Positions 1 to 11,919 of a stretch of DNA of 64,000 nt are shown piece after piece. Below the pieces are notes generated by a model. That model did not search any database, was not told the DNA's origin, and worked only from the letters and a program-made list of their open reading frames with translations. The DNA comes from Ectocarpus siliculosus (taxonomy: Eukaryota; Sar; Phaeophyceae; Ectocarpales; Ectocarpaceae). Position 1 is the first letter of the stretch; each line of letters opens with the position of its first letter. The stretch covers positions 4,222,514 through 4,286,513 of the forward strand of contig FN649740.1 in assembly GCA_000310025.1 (NCBI GenBank). Reading direction: 5' to 3'. The translations under genes and the position numbers were made by a program.

Positions 1-2247
1 CCAAGAACGACTTCATCTCCGCGGCAATGCTCTCCTTCCTCCTGTCCGCGAGGCCAGGGCTCATCGCCGGCACTGGCGCCGCCGCCACAGGCGCCGCCGT
101 TGTTCCCGCCGGGGCCGCCGCCGGCGCCACCGCCGCACCGTCGCCGTCCGCCGACGATGACGGTTCGACGGCGACCTCGAGGACCTCGACTGATTCCTCA
201 TCTCCATCCTCTTCCCCCGACCCCGCCTCCTCTCCGGCGGCGGCGGCGGCGCTGCTCTTGTCGGAAGTCGCGCCGTCCCCGAACCCCATGTTGGACGCCA
301 GCCCGGACATCCAACCGCCTCCCTTCTCTCCGTCGCCGGACACCGTGTCCGCCGTCGCAGTCGCCGGTTCCGGTTCCGGTTCCGGTTCCGGTTCCGGTTC
401 CGGTTCCGGTTCCGGCACCGCTTCTGCCGCAGCCGCCGGTCTTTCTTCCGCTAGCAACGCATCTGCTGCTCCTGCTGCTGCTGCTGCCGGTGCGGTCCCT
501 TCCGTAGGGTACTCCACGTCCTCGGGGACAGAGCCGGCTCTATCGCCTCCTTCCTCAACCACGATTTGCGCCGACGATCCCGCGGCAGAGTCAAGCCCTC
601 CTGCGCTTGACGCCAAATCTCCAATTTCCTGGAGGGAGGGCGACGGTGTGGGTTTGGGAGTAGCCAAGGGGGGCGAGGGGCGACGGTCAATTGCTGTTCT
701 CGAATAACCTCCACTGCGGACCATAGTTGTCCAGCTACGAGGCGTCTTGAGTGTTTTTCCGGGCGTGACATTCGCGTGTGCCGGGCGAGAGAGAGAGAGG
801 AAAGAGAGAGAAACTGTCAAATTGCGGAGGGGAATAATTCAAGCGTTGGGCGTCTTGGGCCTTTGTCAAGCCACAAGAGACGAATTTCGAAAAAGAAAAA
901 CGTCGATGTGCCGGTACCAGCACCGGCGGCCTCCCGGGGCCAGTTCTGCGATGGCTCCGACAAACGAATATCGTCCGCCACCCTTCCGTCCCACACCATT
1001 CCGAGGGAGACGACCGTGATAAAAACGGAAAACACGCAGGCCTTGCCAACCATTCGACACAATCATCGCCATGCATACTACTACATGGTCTGCGTCAAGC
1101 TGCTGTGGTAGCGGCCCTGGCCCAATCGACCATGCTGCTGCTCACCTCGGTGTGGAAGGTCGCGGAGTCGGAAACCGTGTTGAGCACGCCACTCGTGCCG
1201 CCGTCCAGCCCCTGTTGGACCAACTCTGACGCGGTCGCGGCCTCCATATCTCTCACTATCCCTCTCCCCCTTCAACGCAATACCCCTGTGAAAAAAAAAA
1301 ATTCCTCCTGCTTATCTCGTTTGCCTCTCGCCCCAAGCCTGGCTAGCGCTGCTTCACTTCTCAAACTTGCGAGTCAGCTCCGCGATCCTCCCGCTGGTGC
1401 TCCGCTTTCCGCCGCCGCCGCCGTTTCGACCACCCCCGACGCCCGCACTTGGACCGAGCCCCGCGCTTCCCAGCCTGCTCGTCAACCCCTGCACGGGGGC
1501 CGACGCCGATCCCCCCGCTGACTCTTGCTCCTGCCGCTGTTCTTTCCGGGTGTAGGGAGCGGGTGCCGACGAAGGTTCTACGGTCCAGCGCCTCGAAGAA
1601 ACCGAGCTCGCCGCCGCTGACGGTGTCTGCGAGGCGTCGCCTCGAGCGCTACTGCTTGCTGACCCCTTCCCGCTGCCGTCGTCGTTGCCGGGCGGAACCT
1701 CGACGTCCGCTGGTGCCGGAGGAGGCGGCGTCTTAGGCGCCGAGCCAGACGATCCAGCTACACCGCCGCTACTGCTGTCGGCCTTGTTGTTACGGAAGCT
1801 GCCGAACCGGCTAGCGCTGAGTTTTCCGGGAGTAGGCCTATCCGCACTCCCCGCGGCCTGGTCTCGCTGCTGCTGCTGCTGCTGCTGCTGCTGTGACGGA
1901 GGGTTCGGCAACGGCCCTGCGGCGGTGGTGCTTTCGGCGGCGGCGGAAGAGACCCTCCCGTCTACCTGCCCGAGCGACGCGAGGCAACCCCGGGGCCTCG
2001 GTTCGGACGAAGCCGCTGCTGCTGCTGCTGCTGCTGTTGGGGCGCTGCTGCTGTTGTTGCTCACGAGGGCGCCGCCGGCAAGGCTAGTTTTGGTCGTGGA
2101 TGGAGCTTTGTACGAGTGCCGCTGGGAGGATGGCGGCCCTGCTGTTGCCGCCGCAGCTGCTGTTGGAGCCGCTCCCGGAGCTTTGCGATTTGGAACTGCG
2201 CCGCCTGCTACCGCTAGCCCGTGCTTTGCGAGATCTTCGCGTAAGTA
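1..2247 (-). CDS. Disordered low-complexity protein, partial (three exons, runs off left edge)
   Basis: I do not recognise this protein. Three minus-strand exons fit in phase: 2247-1358 (acceptor CAG before 2247, ends phase 2 with the codon split AA/A), 1251-1146 (donor GAG^GTGAGC) and 628 to the window edge (acceptor CTCCAG). Exon one is Ala/Ser/Gly/Gln-rich with a nine-Gln run (1866-1892) and ends in a charged stretch, RIAELTRKFEKDME, spanning the first junction. Exon two reads as an amphipathic segment (ASELVQQGLDGG... FHTE). Exon three is acidic, with a Pro-Glu dipeptide run encoded by a TCCGGT microsatellite (366-415), the segment GGGWMSGLASNMGFGDG, and ends near AAEMKSFL at the edge. 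No ATG lies in the first exon frame (its frame opens upstream only with TTG), so the true start must be in an upstream exon above 2247 that I could not find. Phase agreement at both junctions is the main support; function unknown. Confidence 0.68.
366..415. repeat. TCCGGT hexanucleotide microsatellite
   Basis: About eight tandem copies of the hexamer. On the minus strand it encodes the Pro-Glu dipeptide run of the disordered protein; the plus strand reads Ser-Gly repeats. The length is probably polymorphic and in-frame. Confidence 0.9.
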
Positions 2248-2299
2248 CTGTCTCACGCGGCGGAACGAGGCAAGGGGGGGGGGGGGGGGGATACGCAAA

Positions 2300-5279
2300 C
2301 GGGAAGCAGATAGTCCGTGCCAGAAATCGACAGGTCAGGGTGTGGTGCGGCCAATAGGGCGACAAAGGAGGCAAATGATGCCGCTGCGCCGACCCCCACC
2401 CAACATTATTTGCTCCGGTGATAGCACGCAGGGAATCTACTGCTGTTACACACTTCCGGATTGGTGGTCCGGATCTAATGCGGGTACGTATGACACCGAC
2501 TTGACCGGCAGAACACCGGGTACCCGACAGTAGTATCCGGAAACTGCTGTATCGGCACCACTACGGCGGTATTGCGTCCGTCGTGTAACCGCAGCGACAG
2601 CAGTGTGTGCGTGCCGTGTGTCCAGGGCACCACACATACAAACGCTGCTGTTGGCTTGTGTAGACTGGTAAATTTCAGGTTCCGTGGGGTTCGGGTAGAC
2701 GGCAGCGATAGCATGTACAAGTAGCAGTTTGAATCTTTGGACCCTTCTACAAGCATGCATGTTTCGAAAACAGGGAGGAACTTCGCGCCTTCCCCCGGCT
2801 TCCTGCTCCGGGTAACACCCCTACAGCAGCATAATTGTATGACTGCCGGGCACGACGAGAGAAGGTACAAAATGCTCCTCTACATGTCCAAGAAGCACTA
2901 GAAAATGCACACCTTCCGGCACGCACAACAGCAGTCAGTCGTCTGGTTCGTCTGTCTTGATGTAGCGTATGCACACATGATGGATATCAGGTTGATGTCA
3001 CGGTTGAGCAGTTTTGGTTGAGAGAGCTTCAGTACATATGTACGTACATACCGGGATAGACTCATTGCTGTTAACGTAAAAATTTATGCACCTCGAACAT
3101 ACAGCAGTATCCCTTTTGACTTACAACACACATGTGGTGATGAAGGAAGCAAGAGGAAGAAGGAAGAAGTTGTGTGTGGACAACCATGATAGTTTGCTGG
3201 TGCACCGGGGACGGCGGCAGGCGGTGACAATTATTTACCCGTCTGGGGAAAAACACAGAAACTGTTCCACAGCCTTTCGTTCACGGTTCACACATCAAGC
3301 GTGCACCTACACATGCAGTGGCGGCCGCAAAGCAGCAACAGCCCAGCCCCAGCGCCCCCGGACCACTTTGACTTTGTCCAACGTTTGTCCCGTGCGGCAC
3401 AACACACGGCGCAAAAACTGTTCGGATGTTGTGCACATGCTAGATGCGCCCTCTGGAAGAGCTGAAAAACAGATTCCTCTCCCCAAAGATGTGTACATTG
3501 CATATCGTTCGGGTTTATTTCGCGGGACGCCGCTCAGCCGGGAGGGAGATACGAGAAGGGCCGCCAGTGGGCTCCGCTCTGGGTGCAAGCCACAAGGACA
3601 AAACATTGCACCAGCACGCGCACGACCCATGCTTCTTCTCGTTGCGGCGGCATCGAACTTCTCGTCCAAATGCTGATCTTGATGCTACTGCTTCTCTATT
3701 GCTGTGGGTCCTCCATCACCAGTCATCAGACTCATCATGGAAGTTTGTACCCTCTTTGTCTACGCCCCCATCATGTTGCGACTTGCGCCCCACCGCCAGC
3801 ACCACCAAGACCCCCCGGCAGCACTTGCAACAGAGGGGCAGAGCGGGAGAGTCCTCATTCCGGACGATTCGGGTACTGAACAAGAACACAATAGCAACAA
3901 CATAGACACACAATTCCAGTGCGGAATGCCGCAACACATACATGGCGTACCAGCCATGCTTGGTTGGTGCAAGGAAGGAGGAAGGAGTGACTTACCTCGT
4001 TTAGCGTTCCGTTTCGCTGAGCACGTAGCAGGCCAACGGGGTCCTGATTCGGTCAGTCAGTGTGCGATGGTGCGGCCGATACAGAAGCGAAAGGGATGCA
4101 CGCAGGCGAAGCGCGCGCGAGAAGAGAGGGGAGCAAGGGTTCAATCGCGTGTTGCTTGGTTGCTCCAAAAGTGACATCGGCAAGCTGGGATTCGCGGCCG
4201 AACAGCCAAAAACACGACGCACAAAGATAAGGCAGGGTGGTCTGGGCGTAAAGTTCTTGTGTGCAAGCAGCCCGCACTCGTTCGTTTGAATTGTTTGTGG
4301 TCCAAGCGCGCACGACCCCCCGCACATGGCGAACGAACAAGACTTTTTTTCCCGGTGAGCGTTAGGGGTCTGGACAAGCGAGGCGAGGTACACACAGCAC
4401 GGCAGACAGCAGTATTGTTCCAACCAAGAAACGGGCTCATAATAAAACACACAGGCACGGGACAACACGGAAAACACAACCACCCCTCTGTTCAATGTGC
4501 ATACCTCTTTGCGCTTCGAGCTTAGGATTTGGCTGAGTTTCCTCTGTCCTTCCGCTTTGCTGATGGTGCTCATATGTCGTCTCCCGGGACGTCTGTGTGC
4601 CTTCGGAGCGCGCCAAAAGGCCGAGCCGCCCTCCTATCCTCCCGGGCAAAAATATGACTTTGTAGACAGAGGGGTTGATGACAGATAGATGCTTGATGGA
4701 GAGGGAATCCCGCGCCCCTGGGTGGTGGGTCCTACACGCCTTTTTCTTCTCCTCTTTGTGTGTCTTGCCTTGGCAGTGGGTCAGCCTACGGCAGAACGTT
4801 GCAGATATGTCACGGCAGCTGTACGTCTCTCGGATCCAGCTACGTCTGTCCGTCTCGTCTGTCACACAGCAGTCGGTGAGTGAGCTGCCCGTTTTAAACT
4901 TCGGAAAATGGTGGAGCCCCGCCTGCTCTTCTCTTCTGCAAGCACGGGGCCACCTTGACCTTTTTTCGTGTGCGCTTGTGCGGTGGGTTGGGTCTCGGGG
5001 CTTGTACTCTTGTACACAGCACACAGCAGACCGTTGTGATCGTGTGTGTCGTCTCTCCCTACACTCCACCAGTCCACACACACGTAAGAAGTAAGGAAGA
5101 AGTTGGTTAGTTACAGTGGTAACCTAAGGAGGAGAGTTTACCCTGCAAAAGGTGAGACAAGAAGCCAACTTCACTGCTCTCGCTGCTGGCAAAGAACTGC
5201 TTCGGGAAGGTACAGCAGTACACACACGTTTGTGCCATCAAAGAAAGAGACGAAGGGGCCAGAGTGCGGCTGGAGTATC
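2300..5279. other. Intergenic, no supported gene
   Basis: Several short open frames on both strands overlap one another, and none combines good splice sites with protein-like composition. The stretch holds a poly-G run near 2275-2290 and several copies of the short motif ACAGCAGTA or its complement (near 2441, 3101, 4406 and 5212). The promoter of the plus-strand coiled-coil gene presumably lies at its right end and an upstream exon of the leftmost minus-strand gene at its left end; I cannot place either. Confidence 0.5.
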
Positions 5280-8200
5280 ATGGCAGCTATGAGAGGCGGG
5301 AGAGGTGGGATTGAGGATGATCTCATCGGCGCCGTGAAGGAGATTTCGAAATTGAGCAAGGAGAATAAGACGGTCAAGCGCGACCTCGCTTCGGCTGTGA
5401 GCGAGAACGCCAGGTGAGAGGAGAATCATGACACGGACCTGCGCTAGAGAGAGAGGCTATGTCCTACAGCAGTACAGCAGTTCGCCTACGACTCTGCTAG
5501 CGTACTAGTGCGAAGCCGTACCCGACAATAATGCCGCCGCTTGAAAATGTCGGGGTTCGCCGCTCAATGGATCCAACAACGATCTCTCACGCCGCGTGGC
5601 GCCACGTTGTCCACCGCGGCACATACATGTACCCCAACCCCAATTCCATTATCTAAATAACAAGTTACCCAGGGAGATAAACCTGTAGACCCATGAACAA
5701 TGCCGCTCGGGGAACCGTAGAATCATAGGTTGGTCGTTGTCGTCATGCTATGAATTCGTCGTCAACTTATCCCTGACTTTACCACCGTGGGTAGAGGTGA
5801 ATCTGTTGTGTTTTTTTTTTTTTTGAAAACAGAGGAGACTTCAACCAAACGCTGGTGTACGCCGAGTCTGCCACCGGAGTTGAGTTGATCCCTGCTGTGG
5901 TACTGGTGTCATTTTTGTAACGCGTAGAACACAAGGAGATTCTCCGCCTTAGTGTCGTCGATCTCGGTAAGTCCCAGGTCAGCCAAGCATGTTCTGTCTA
6001 CGGTAGTCTGATATCCTCCGAATCCCTGGTGAGCAACGCCAACTCGGGCGGCGCTTCTCTTCTCGCTTGGTCCTCCGCTGCTTGGGATTGAGCCATACCT
6101 TGGAGAGGGATCCCATCCAACACTGGTCCATCGGGGCCTTTCCTTCCCCAGCCCCATCACGGGCAACATGCTACGTGTTTTATCGTCACCCGGGCGTCCG
6201 CTTCGCGTCGCGGTGTATTGTTCTGCTGGGCCCGTCGTAGTCGGGGCGATTAGCTCCAGTGTGTCTACATGCGCTTTGTGTAGGTGCGCCTGCCAACAAG
6301 CGACACGCGAAAGTCACCGCACACACCCTGGACCGGCCTTCGCAACCCGATTGATTGCCCCGCAACTACTTCGGCAGTACCCACACACCCCGTACAGGAA
6401 GACAGGAGCCAGTTCTGAAACATTGGCTTCGATTGGCCCGAAAAAATATGAAAAAATAGCATACACGTAGACACACCGCTGGCCGATGGATCCTGTTCTA
6501 ATACCTGTGCAGCAACCGCTCTCGACGTGGGCGACGAACCATATAGATGAAGAGCCTCGACTCGAATTGACGTATAATATCCTGCTGTCTTTGGGCGCTG
6601 ACTGCTGTATGGTAATTACAACAACTCAACGATGATAAAACGCCTACGCTGACCAATTTGGATGCGCCAAGCACCGGCGGCGCGAAGTGCTGTTGTTTGC
6701 GTCTCCACCGTTTTCATTTCCTGATTTGGCGGGAAGTTGCACATGATCATTTACTTGCGGCCTTACATTTAGTCCTCACGTATTGAGATCATCAACAGCC
6801 AAATGTCTCTTGCGAAACATGGGTACAACAGTCTACATATGACCAAATCTTCGACAAACCACTTGAATTGGCTGTGTTTTCCAGCCCACCTTTCCCGTCC
6901 CGCCCTCACCTGCACTTCGGTTTACGTGCACCGGTTTTGTATTCCCAGCGAAATACCTGTTTTTCGCAACTTTTGAGAATTTTGCGAGAGTTCCACAGTT
7001 AACCGTTTGTGTGTCAGAGCTAGCGACCGCCGCGTTTCCCTGGCTTGCAGATTTCAATCGCGGTCTCACCACCTCGTTCGTCCTTTTGCCCAACGTTGTG
7101 CCCCAATCCCAACCCTTCGGTCGGCGCACGATTCGCCTCCACCAGGCTCGTGAAGGTGAGTTCTTGGGTACTGGTTTTAGTCAGCGTTCTGGCGCTCGCG
7201 CTTGACGTTGTTCGTACCGTCTGAACCTCTCACATCGACTCTCGTTGGTAGTTTTCGACGTTGCTTAAGGCTCGAAAGACAGAAGGATTGCGTGAGGTAT
7301 GGGCAGGTGGGCAGCTGTCGGTCGTTTCGAGGTAGTGGATGTACCCGTTACATGTCGACAGCGGCCGTTCCGCGTCGCCCCAAGTCTCCACCATGGTAGC
7401 GCCGGGCGTGCAGAGCATTCTCGTCCTTTAACCAAGGGTCACCGTTGAACGGTGAAAAAAAGTCTTCCCAAACTTGCTGCCTCTTGTTTTCGTCGTTATA
7501 TCACATGTGGGACTGCTGTCGGGCGTTGTTGATACCCGAAGACACGCGTTGCGTGCCGTTTACTCTCGCTGCGTAAGTGGCAATTGTGGACTGCTTTCGT
7601 CTTGTTCACCTCCCGCCGCGTCTTGCACTCTTCCTTCTGTCGTTTCGCGCCCAAAGACCCACGAAGACAGCCGCAAAAAGCTGGAGTTGGCCCACGCGAA
7701 AGAGATAGAAGACATGACGAAAGCGATAGAAGACGCGAAGAAGAACGAACGGGAGGCGATCGAAACGGCCGAAAAGGTGGGGGCACCGTGCTCCAATATA
7801 TTGGGAGACGGGTGTGTGGGATGCGCATTTGGTGTTGTTCGTTTTTCTTCGTTTTGGTTTACCTTCCGCAGCGTCTTGCACCCTTTCGTCCATCGTGTCG
7901 CGTCCAAAGATTCACGAAGACGGTCGGAAAAAGCTGGAGTTGGCCCACGCGAAAGAGATAGAAGACATGAAGAAAGATGTAAAAGACATGAAGAAAGAGA
8001 TAGAAGACGTGAAGAAAGAGATAGAAGACGTGAAGAAGAACGAACGAGAGGCGATCGAAACGACCGAAAAGGTGGGGGCACGGGAATTCAACATTGGGAG
8101 ACGGGTGTGCGGGATGGTCGTTACTGTATGGCGGGGGGGGTGCATGTCAGGGTGTCTCAAGAGATGAAAGGCGGAGTTCAAGCGAAATACCCTTGCGCTT

Positions 8201-9138
8201 TAAACATCGGGGGGACGTGTCCTAAATGGGGTGGAGGAGCGTATTGCACGCCCAAAAGACCAAAAAGTCAAGTAGCTACTTTTGAATTTGGACTAAGCAT
8301 CCTTGATACTTTCCGTTGCTTGTAATTGACCAAGCGAAATAACCCTGCACGCAAGATTTTCGACATAACCAGCTTCGGAGGAACCCACAGGTTTGAAGCA
8401 TGCACTCTCAACCAACCCTTAAGGTGCCAGGGACGAAATATGCCTTATTTAGTTGTTTGGTGCCGTTTTTTCTTGTTGGTCTTGGGGGTCTTTCGTCCCA
8501 AGACATAGCACATGGGTCATGCTCTTTTGGTTGAGCTTTGTGCTACAAAGCCCGATCTGACTGGTTGGACAGCGAGTGATGCACGCGGTAGACCATGTGG
8601 GCATGTCGGGGGCGTAGTGGGGCCGATAAAATGTTCGATTTTCCAATGACCGAGCATTTTTGAACGCGTCGGGTCGTTTTGGTGGGGGTATCGACCACCC
8701 AGCTGACGCGCTGCAGCCGTCTTGCTCTGTACGGTAGTGGAGTTGTGTTCTCTGCAAGGGTTAACGTGAAGCAGGTTTCTTCCCGGTTTGGTGTGATTTG
8801 GGGTGTTTGCTGGCTGAAATAGTGTATTTTGCTGTCTGTGTTGATTCACGCCACAACCTTTTGCGACCCGGCCGGGGGTTTTGTCTTTTGTCCTATTCCT
8901 GCGCCTGTGTATCTGAGTGCGCCTCACTGCTGTTTTCCCTGATTGTTTGGCAGCCCCGTGGGGTGTCCGCAGAGTATTTATCGCACCGCATTTTGATCCA
9001 TGCCAAGTCAGGAGACACGCGAAACGCGGCATGGTGTTCTACACGAAGCATGTACAAATCACTATCGAGAATAGAGAGATGACTGTATTCAACAAGCGAT
9101 GACGTGCACTCCAAAGAGAGACGAGGACGACCTTCGCC

Positions 9139-9178
<40 letters not shown>

Positions 9179-9880
9179 TGGCAAGGCCGTTCTCCTCTAC
9201 GTCTGACAACGTCCCAGGGTGTTCATGTCCAACGACGACGTTGATGCACCGCCCCGGAGACGTCTTTCCAGGGTATTTCGATATGCTCTCCTGATATGAT
9301 ATGCTATAATAGTATGTGCTCTTGTGTGGTTGGGCGATAATGGCGGCCCCCCTTTGCTCGTGGTTGTCTGTTCGCCGCCATCACCTACAAGACTTTCGCG
9401 GAGCTGAAGAATTGCACAATAGAGAAGGAGAAGATTAAGACAGAGCTGGGCGAGGCAAGGGCGGCGCTGGCGGAGGCAGCGGCAGCGACTGCACGGGCCC
9501 CCGCCAACAGGCGTAGGGTCACCGCCATCGGAGTTCGTCAGATTTCTCCCGTCGGGGGGGGCGCGGGGCCAAAAGGAGGAGGGTCTCAGTATGCGATGGA
9601 AGACGGGGAGGATGACAACGGAAGGGGGACGGCAAGCGGGTTGGGGAGGGATGACAGCGGCGGTCAACCGATGGAGGGCGGTGACGACGAGGGACAGGAG
9701 GGCAACGACGATGAGGAACAAGAGGGCAATGGCGACGAGGGACAGGAGGGCAGTGACGACAATGAGGACGGGGAGGGGGGCGTGGAAGAGGAGGGTGACG
9801 CAGACGACAACGGGAAAGGAGGCGCTGGGTGGTTCGGGTGGATCACCGGGAGCGCCAAGAAGAGGCGTAGGGGCGAGTAA
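5280..9880 (+). CDS. Coiled-coil protein with duplicated exon and acidic, basic-tipped C-terminus
   Basis: No family is recognised. Likely exons: 5280-5413 (ATG; MAAMRGGRGG then a Lys/Glu coil; donor CCAG^GTGAGA), 7051-7155 and 7252-7296 (tentative, both phase 0, donors GAAG^GTGAGT and GAG^GTATGG), 7657-7776, 7910-8071 and 9392-9880. Exons 7657 and 7910 are paralogous: both start with (T/I)HEDxRKKLELAHAKEIEDM, end in NEREAIET(A/T)EK, are phase 0 at both ends and share intron sequence; the second has extra seven-residue units (KKEIEDV twice), exactly heptads. The last exon continues the coil (TFAELKNCTIEKEK...), then about 80 residues of Asp/Glu/Gly-rich sequence, then WFGWITGSAKKRRRGE, whose basic end could be a nuclear signal (inference). 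A small exon near 5834 (RGDFNQTLVYAES) fits the phase 2 end of exon one but has a weak donor. The 3' exons are the firmest; the 5' half of the model is provisional. Confidence 0.68.
5909..6169 (-). CDS. Hypothetical short open frame in intron of the coiled-coil gene
   Basis: An 86-codon frame opening with ATG and ending in a protein-like stretch, CLADLGLTEIDDTKAENL. No homology is recognised and there is no obvious repeat boundary. It lies antisense within the first intron interval of the plus-strand coiled-coil gene. It may be a transposon relic or chance. Confidence 0.2.
   Translation of the reverse strand: MLPVMGLGKERPRWTSVGWDPSPRYGSIPSSGGPSEKRSAARVGVAHQGFGGYQTTVDRTCLADLGLTEIDDTKAENLLVFYALQK
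7578..8071 (+). repeat. Tandem exon-plus-intron duplication, unit about 255 bp
   Basis: Two successive units each hold a T-rich intron end (CAGCGTCTTGCAC or CCGCGTCTTGCAC, then CGTCCAAAG or CGCCCAAAG as the acceptor), a phase 0 coiled-coil exon of 120 or 162 bases, and the start of the next intron, GTGGGGGCAC. Intron and exon are both strongly alike, so the duplication is recent and carried its own splice signals. The 42-base difference between exons is two extra heptad units. Confidence 0.8.
9142..9174. repeat. GT dinucleotide microsatellite
   Basis: About 16 uninterrupted GT units, in the intron just before the last exon of the coiled-coil gene. Confidence 0.95.
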
Positions 9881-11919
9881 CCAATCGTGCCGTGTCAGCC
9901 TCAAAGCCTGCATTACGTTCGAGTTAGGCTACCTCCCCCAGGAGTTATGCCGCCCATGGGGGTTTCACTCGCCCGTGGTTGGGTGGTTGGGTGTGACTTT
10001 GTGAACCGCTGTCTTTCAATCACACTCCCAATCCGTGCACTAGTTGGCGTGCGGATCTGACATCTTTCCCGGTGCTTTCCCCTCCGGGTCGAGTCCCAGG
10101 AGGCAGAAAAGGCGCTTGTACAGACCGGGAACTTTAACTTTGACTCTATCGGGCTAGAGTTCCAACCCGGCTATTTCACTTAGGTACCCTCCCGTGGCGC
10201 GCGTTTGAGGACTGTTTGTAAGGATGCAAAATCGGGTAAGGTATTACAGCATTTAGCCGACATTTGTCTACAGCCAAGAAGCCTTTATCAAGCTTGCGCT
10301 CGTGCCTGCATTCGAAGGCCTTCCGTTCACGTGTCGTGTACCTTTGTGTTTTGGGAGTTTTCACGGAAGCAATCGAAGCCGTATTCAACCACCGAGTGTG
10401 AAGCGTGTTTTTTGTCCCTGATGAATGATTCTACTGTAGCTTGAAGCACTGCGTGAGGTATCGAGGCTACAAAGTCCGGCCACCGTATTGTTCTGTTGTA
10501 TTTTTGTGTTGGAGGGTTTCTTTGCTTTCGAGGTGTTGTTAGAGAAGGTAGCACAAGTGTTTTAAAGTTGTAGTTTAACGAACACTTTTCGAGGCTCTGC
10601 CGTTTTGTGCAATGTGGTCGTCTTTCCGCTAAAAGTACACATCGCCCAGCGGCGTTGAGTCAACCGACGGCGTTGAGCCACGATTGGCGGTGCTTGTACG
10701 TGTAAGGATCGAGTAGTCGAGAGTGCAGACCACTGGTAAAGATGCTCGACAAGAAGGGCACAGTAGAAAACAGATTGTTTTTGGGGTTATTTGTTACTTG
10801 GCGCTTTTTGCACGAATACCTTCGAAGCGATGTGTGTACGTGTTTGTGGTACATCGATGCGTGTTACTCACCGAGCTCGTTTTTCTCGACGTTTCAGGGG
10901 ATGGGAGCGACTGCCGGACGTATTGCTACGCTGGTTGATGATGTAGCTCGGGATGTAGATACCGTTTGTAAATGCGGGCGTAGCTTCCCCGCATATCTGC
11001 GTAGTGTTGATCAGAGGAAGTCATGCATTGGGCGTACCATGCACAGTAACGGTTCTTGTCCGACCACCGACCCAGGCGCAATCCATGCAAACACAGATGC
11101 CGACGACTTTTATCATTGGCTAGGGCTATTTATGCTAGTTCCTCTTTTGGCGAGGCAGGTGGTGACAGTCAAGAGCTTAATGGTTTGTTTGGATCGAGTG
11201 TTGGTTGTCGAAACGAACAACTAGTTGAGACCGGAGGAGAGTTGATTGGAACATACCAGGAGGCTGTAGGCTGTGTTATTGTCGGGCGATGAACATGAAT
11301 ATTTCAATTTTTCGACACTATCCTGCTCTGAATTCGATGAGCGGTCACGACACACTGCACGTCTTCAAGATGTGGGCGCTGAAGCGGGGGGTGCCGAAAC
11401 CCCTTGAAGGCTGAAGCTTGCTTGGAGGCTTTCCTGACATGTGTTGAAGCAATTTGGTCGAAGCGAGCTCGACGACGTAACTTTATTGAACCGTCGCTAC
11501 CGGCATTAACTGCTGCGTGGCGAGAGTTACGGACGAGCCACCGAGGCGTTTCGTGAACCATCCACAGCAAGCGAAATCCGGCGTATCTGTATTATTAACA
11601 AATCAAAACTTTGCATGCATAGGCCATATAGTAGCATACAGTAAGACTAGTAGACCTGCACCGCTGTTGGTGAGAGATTTCACCTCGACCAATGTGTTGA
11701 CCGTGCGGTACGTTAACAACGTGCGTAGTGTTCCGTGTCGACGGCATACAGCACAATCACGTGCGGCGGAAACGGCAAGAAGCGGTCGGCGTGGTCGGTG
11801 AGGAACCCGATAAATCTCTAGGCACGTACTGCCTGGCAAGCTTGTCCCAGTGAAAACGCCTCATCATCAGCTTGGTCTATTGTAACAATGAACAAACACC
11901 TTCCCGATCCCCCTAAACG
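9881..11919. other. Intergenic, no supported gene
   Basis: Moderate GC, no open frame with convincing composition or splice sites on either strand. The 3' untranslated region of the coiled-coil gene should lie at the left end. Otherwise I see nothing to annotate. Confidence 0.5.

Noticed and set aside
6833-7129. 98-codon minus-strand frame
   Set aside because: It overlaps a plus-strand exon with a clean donor (7155) and has no start or splice support of its own.
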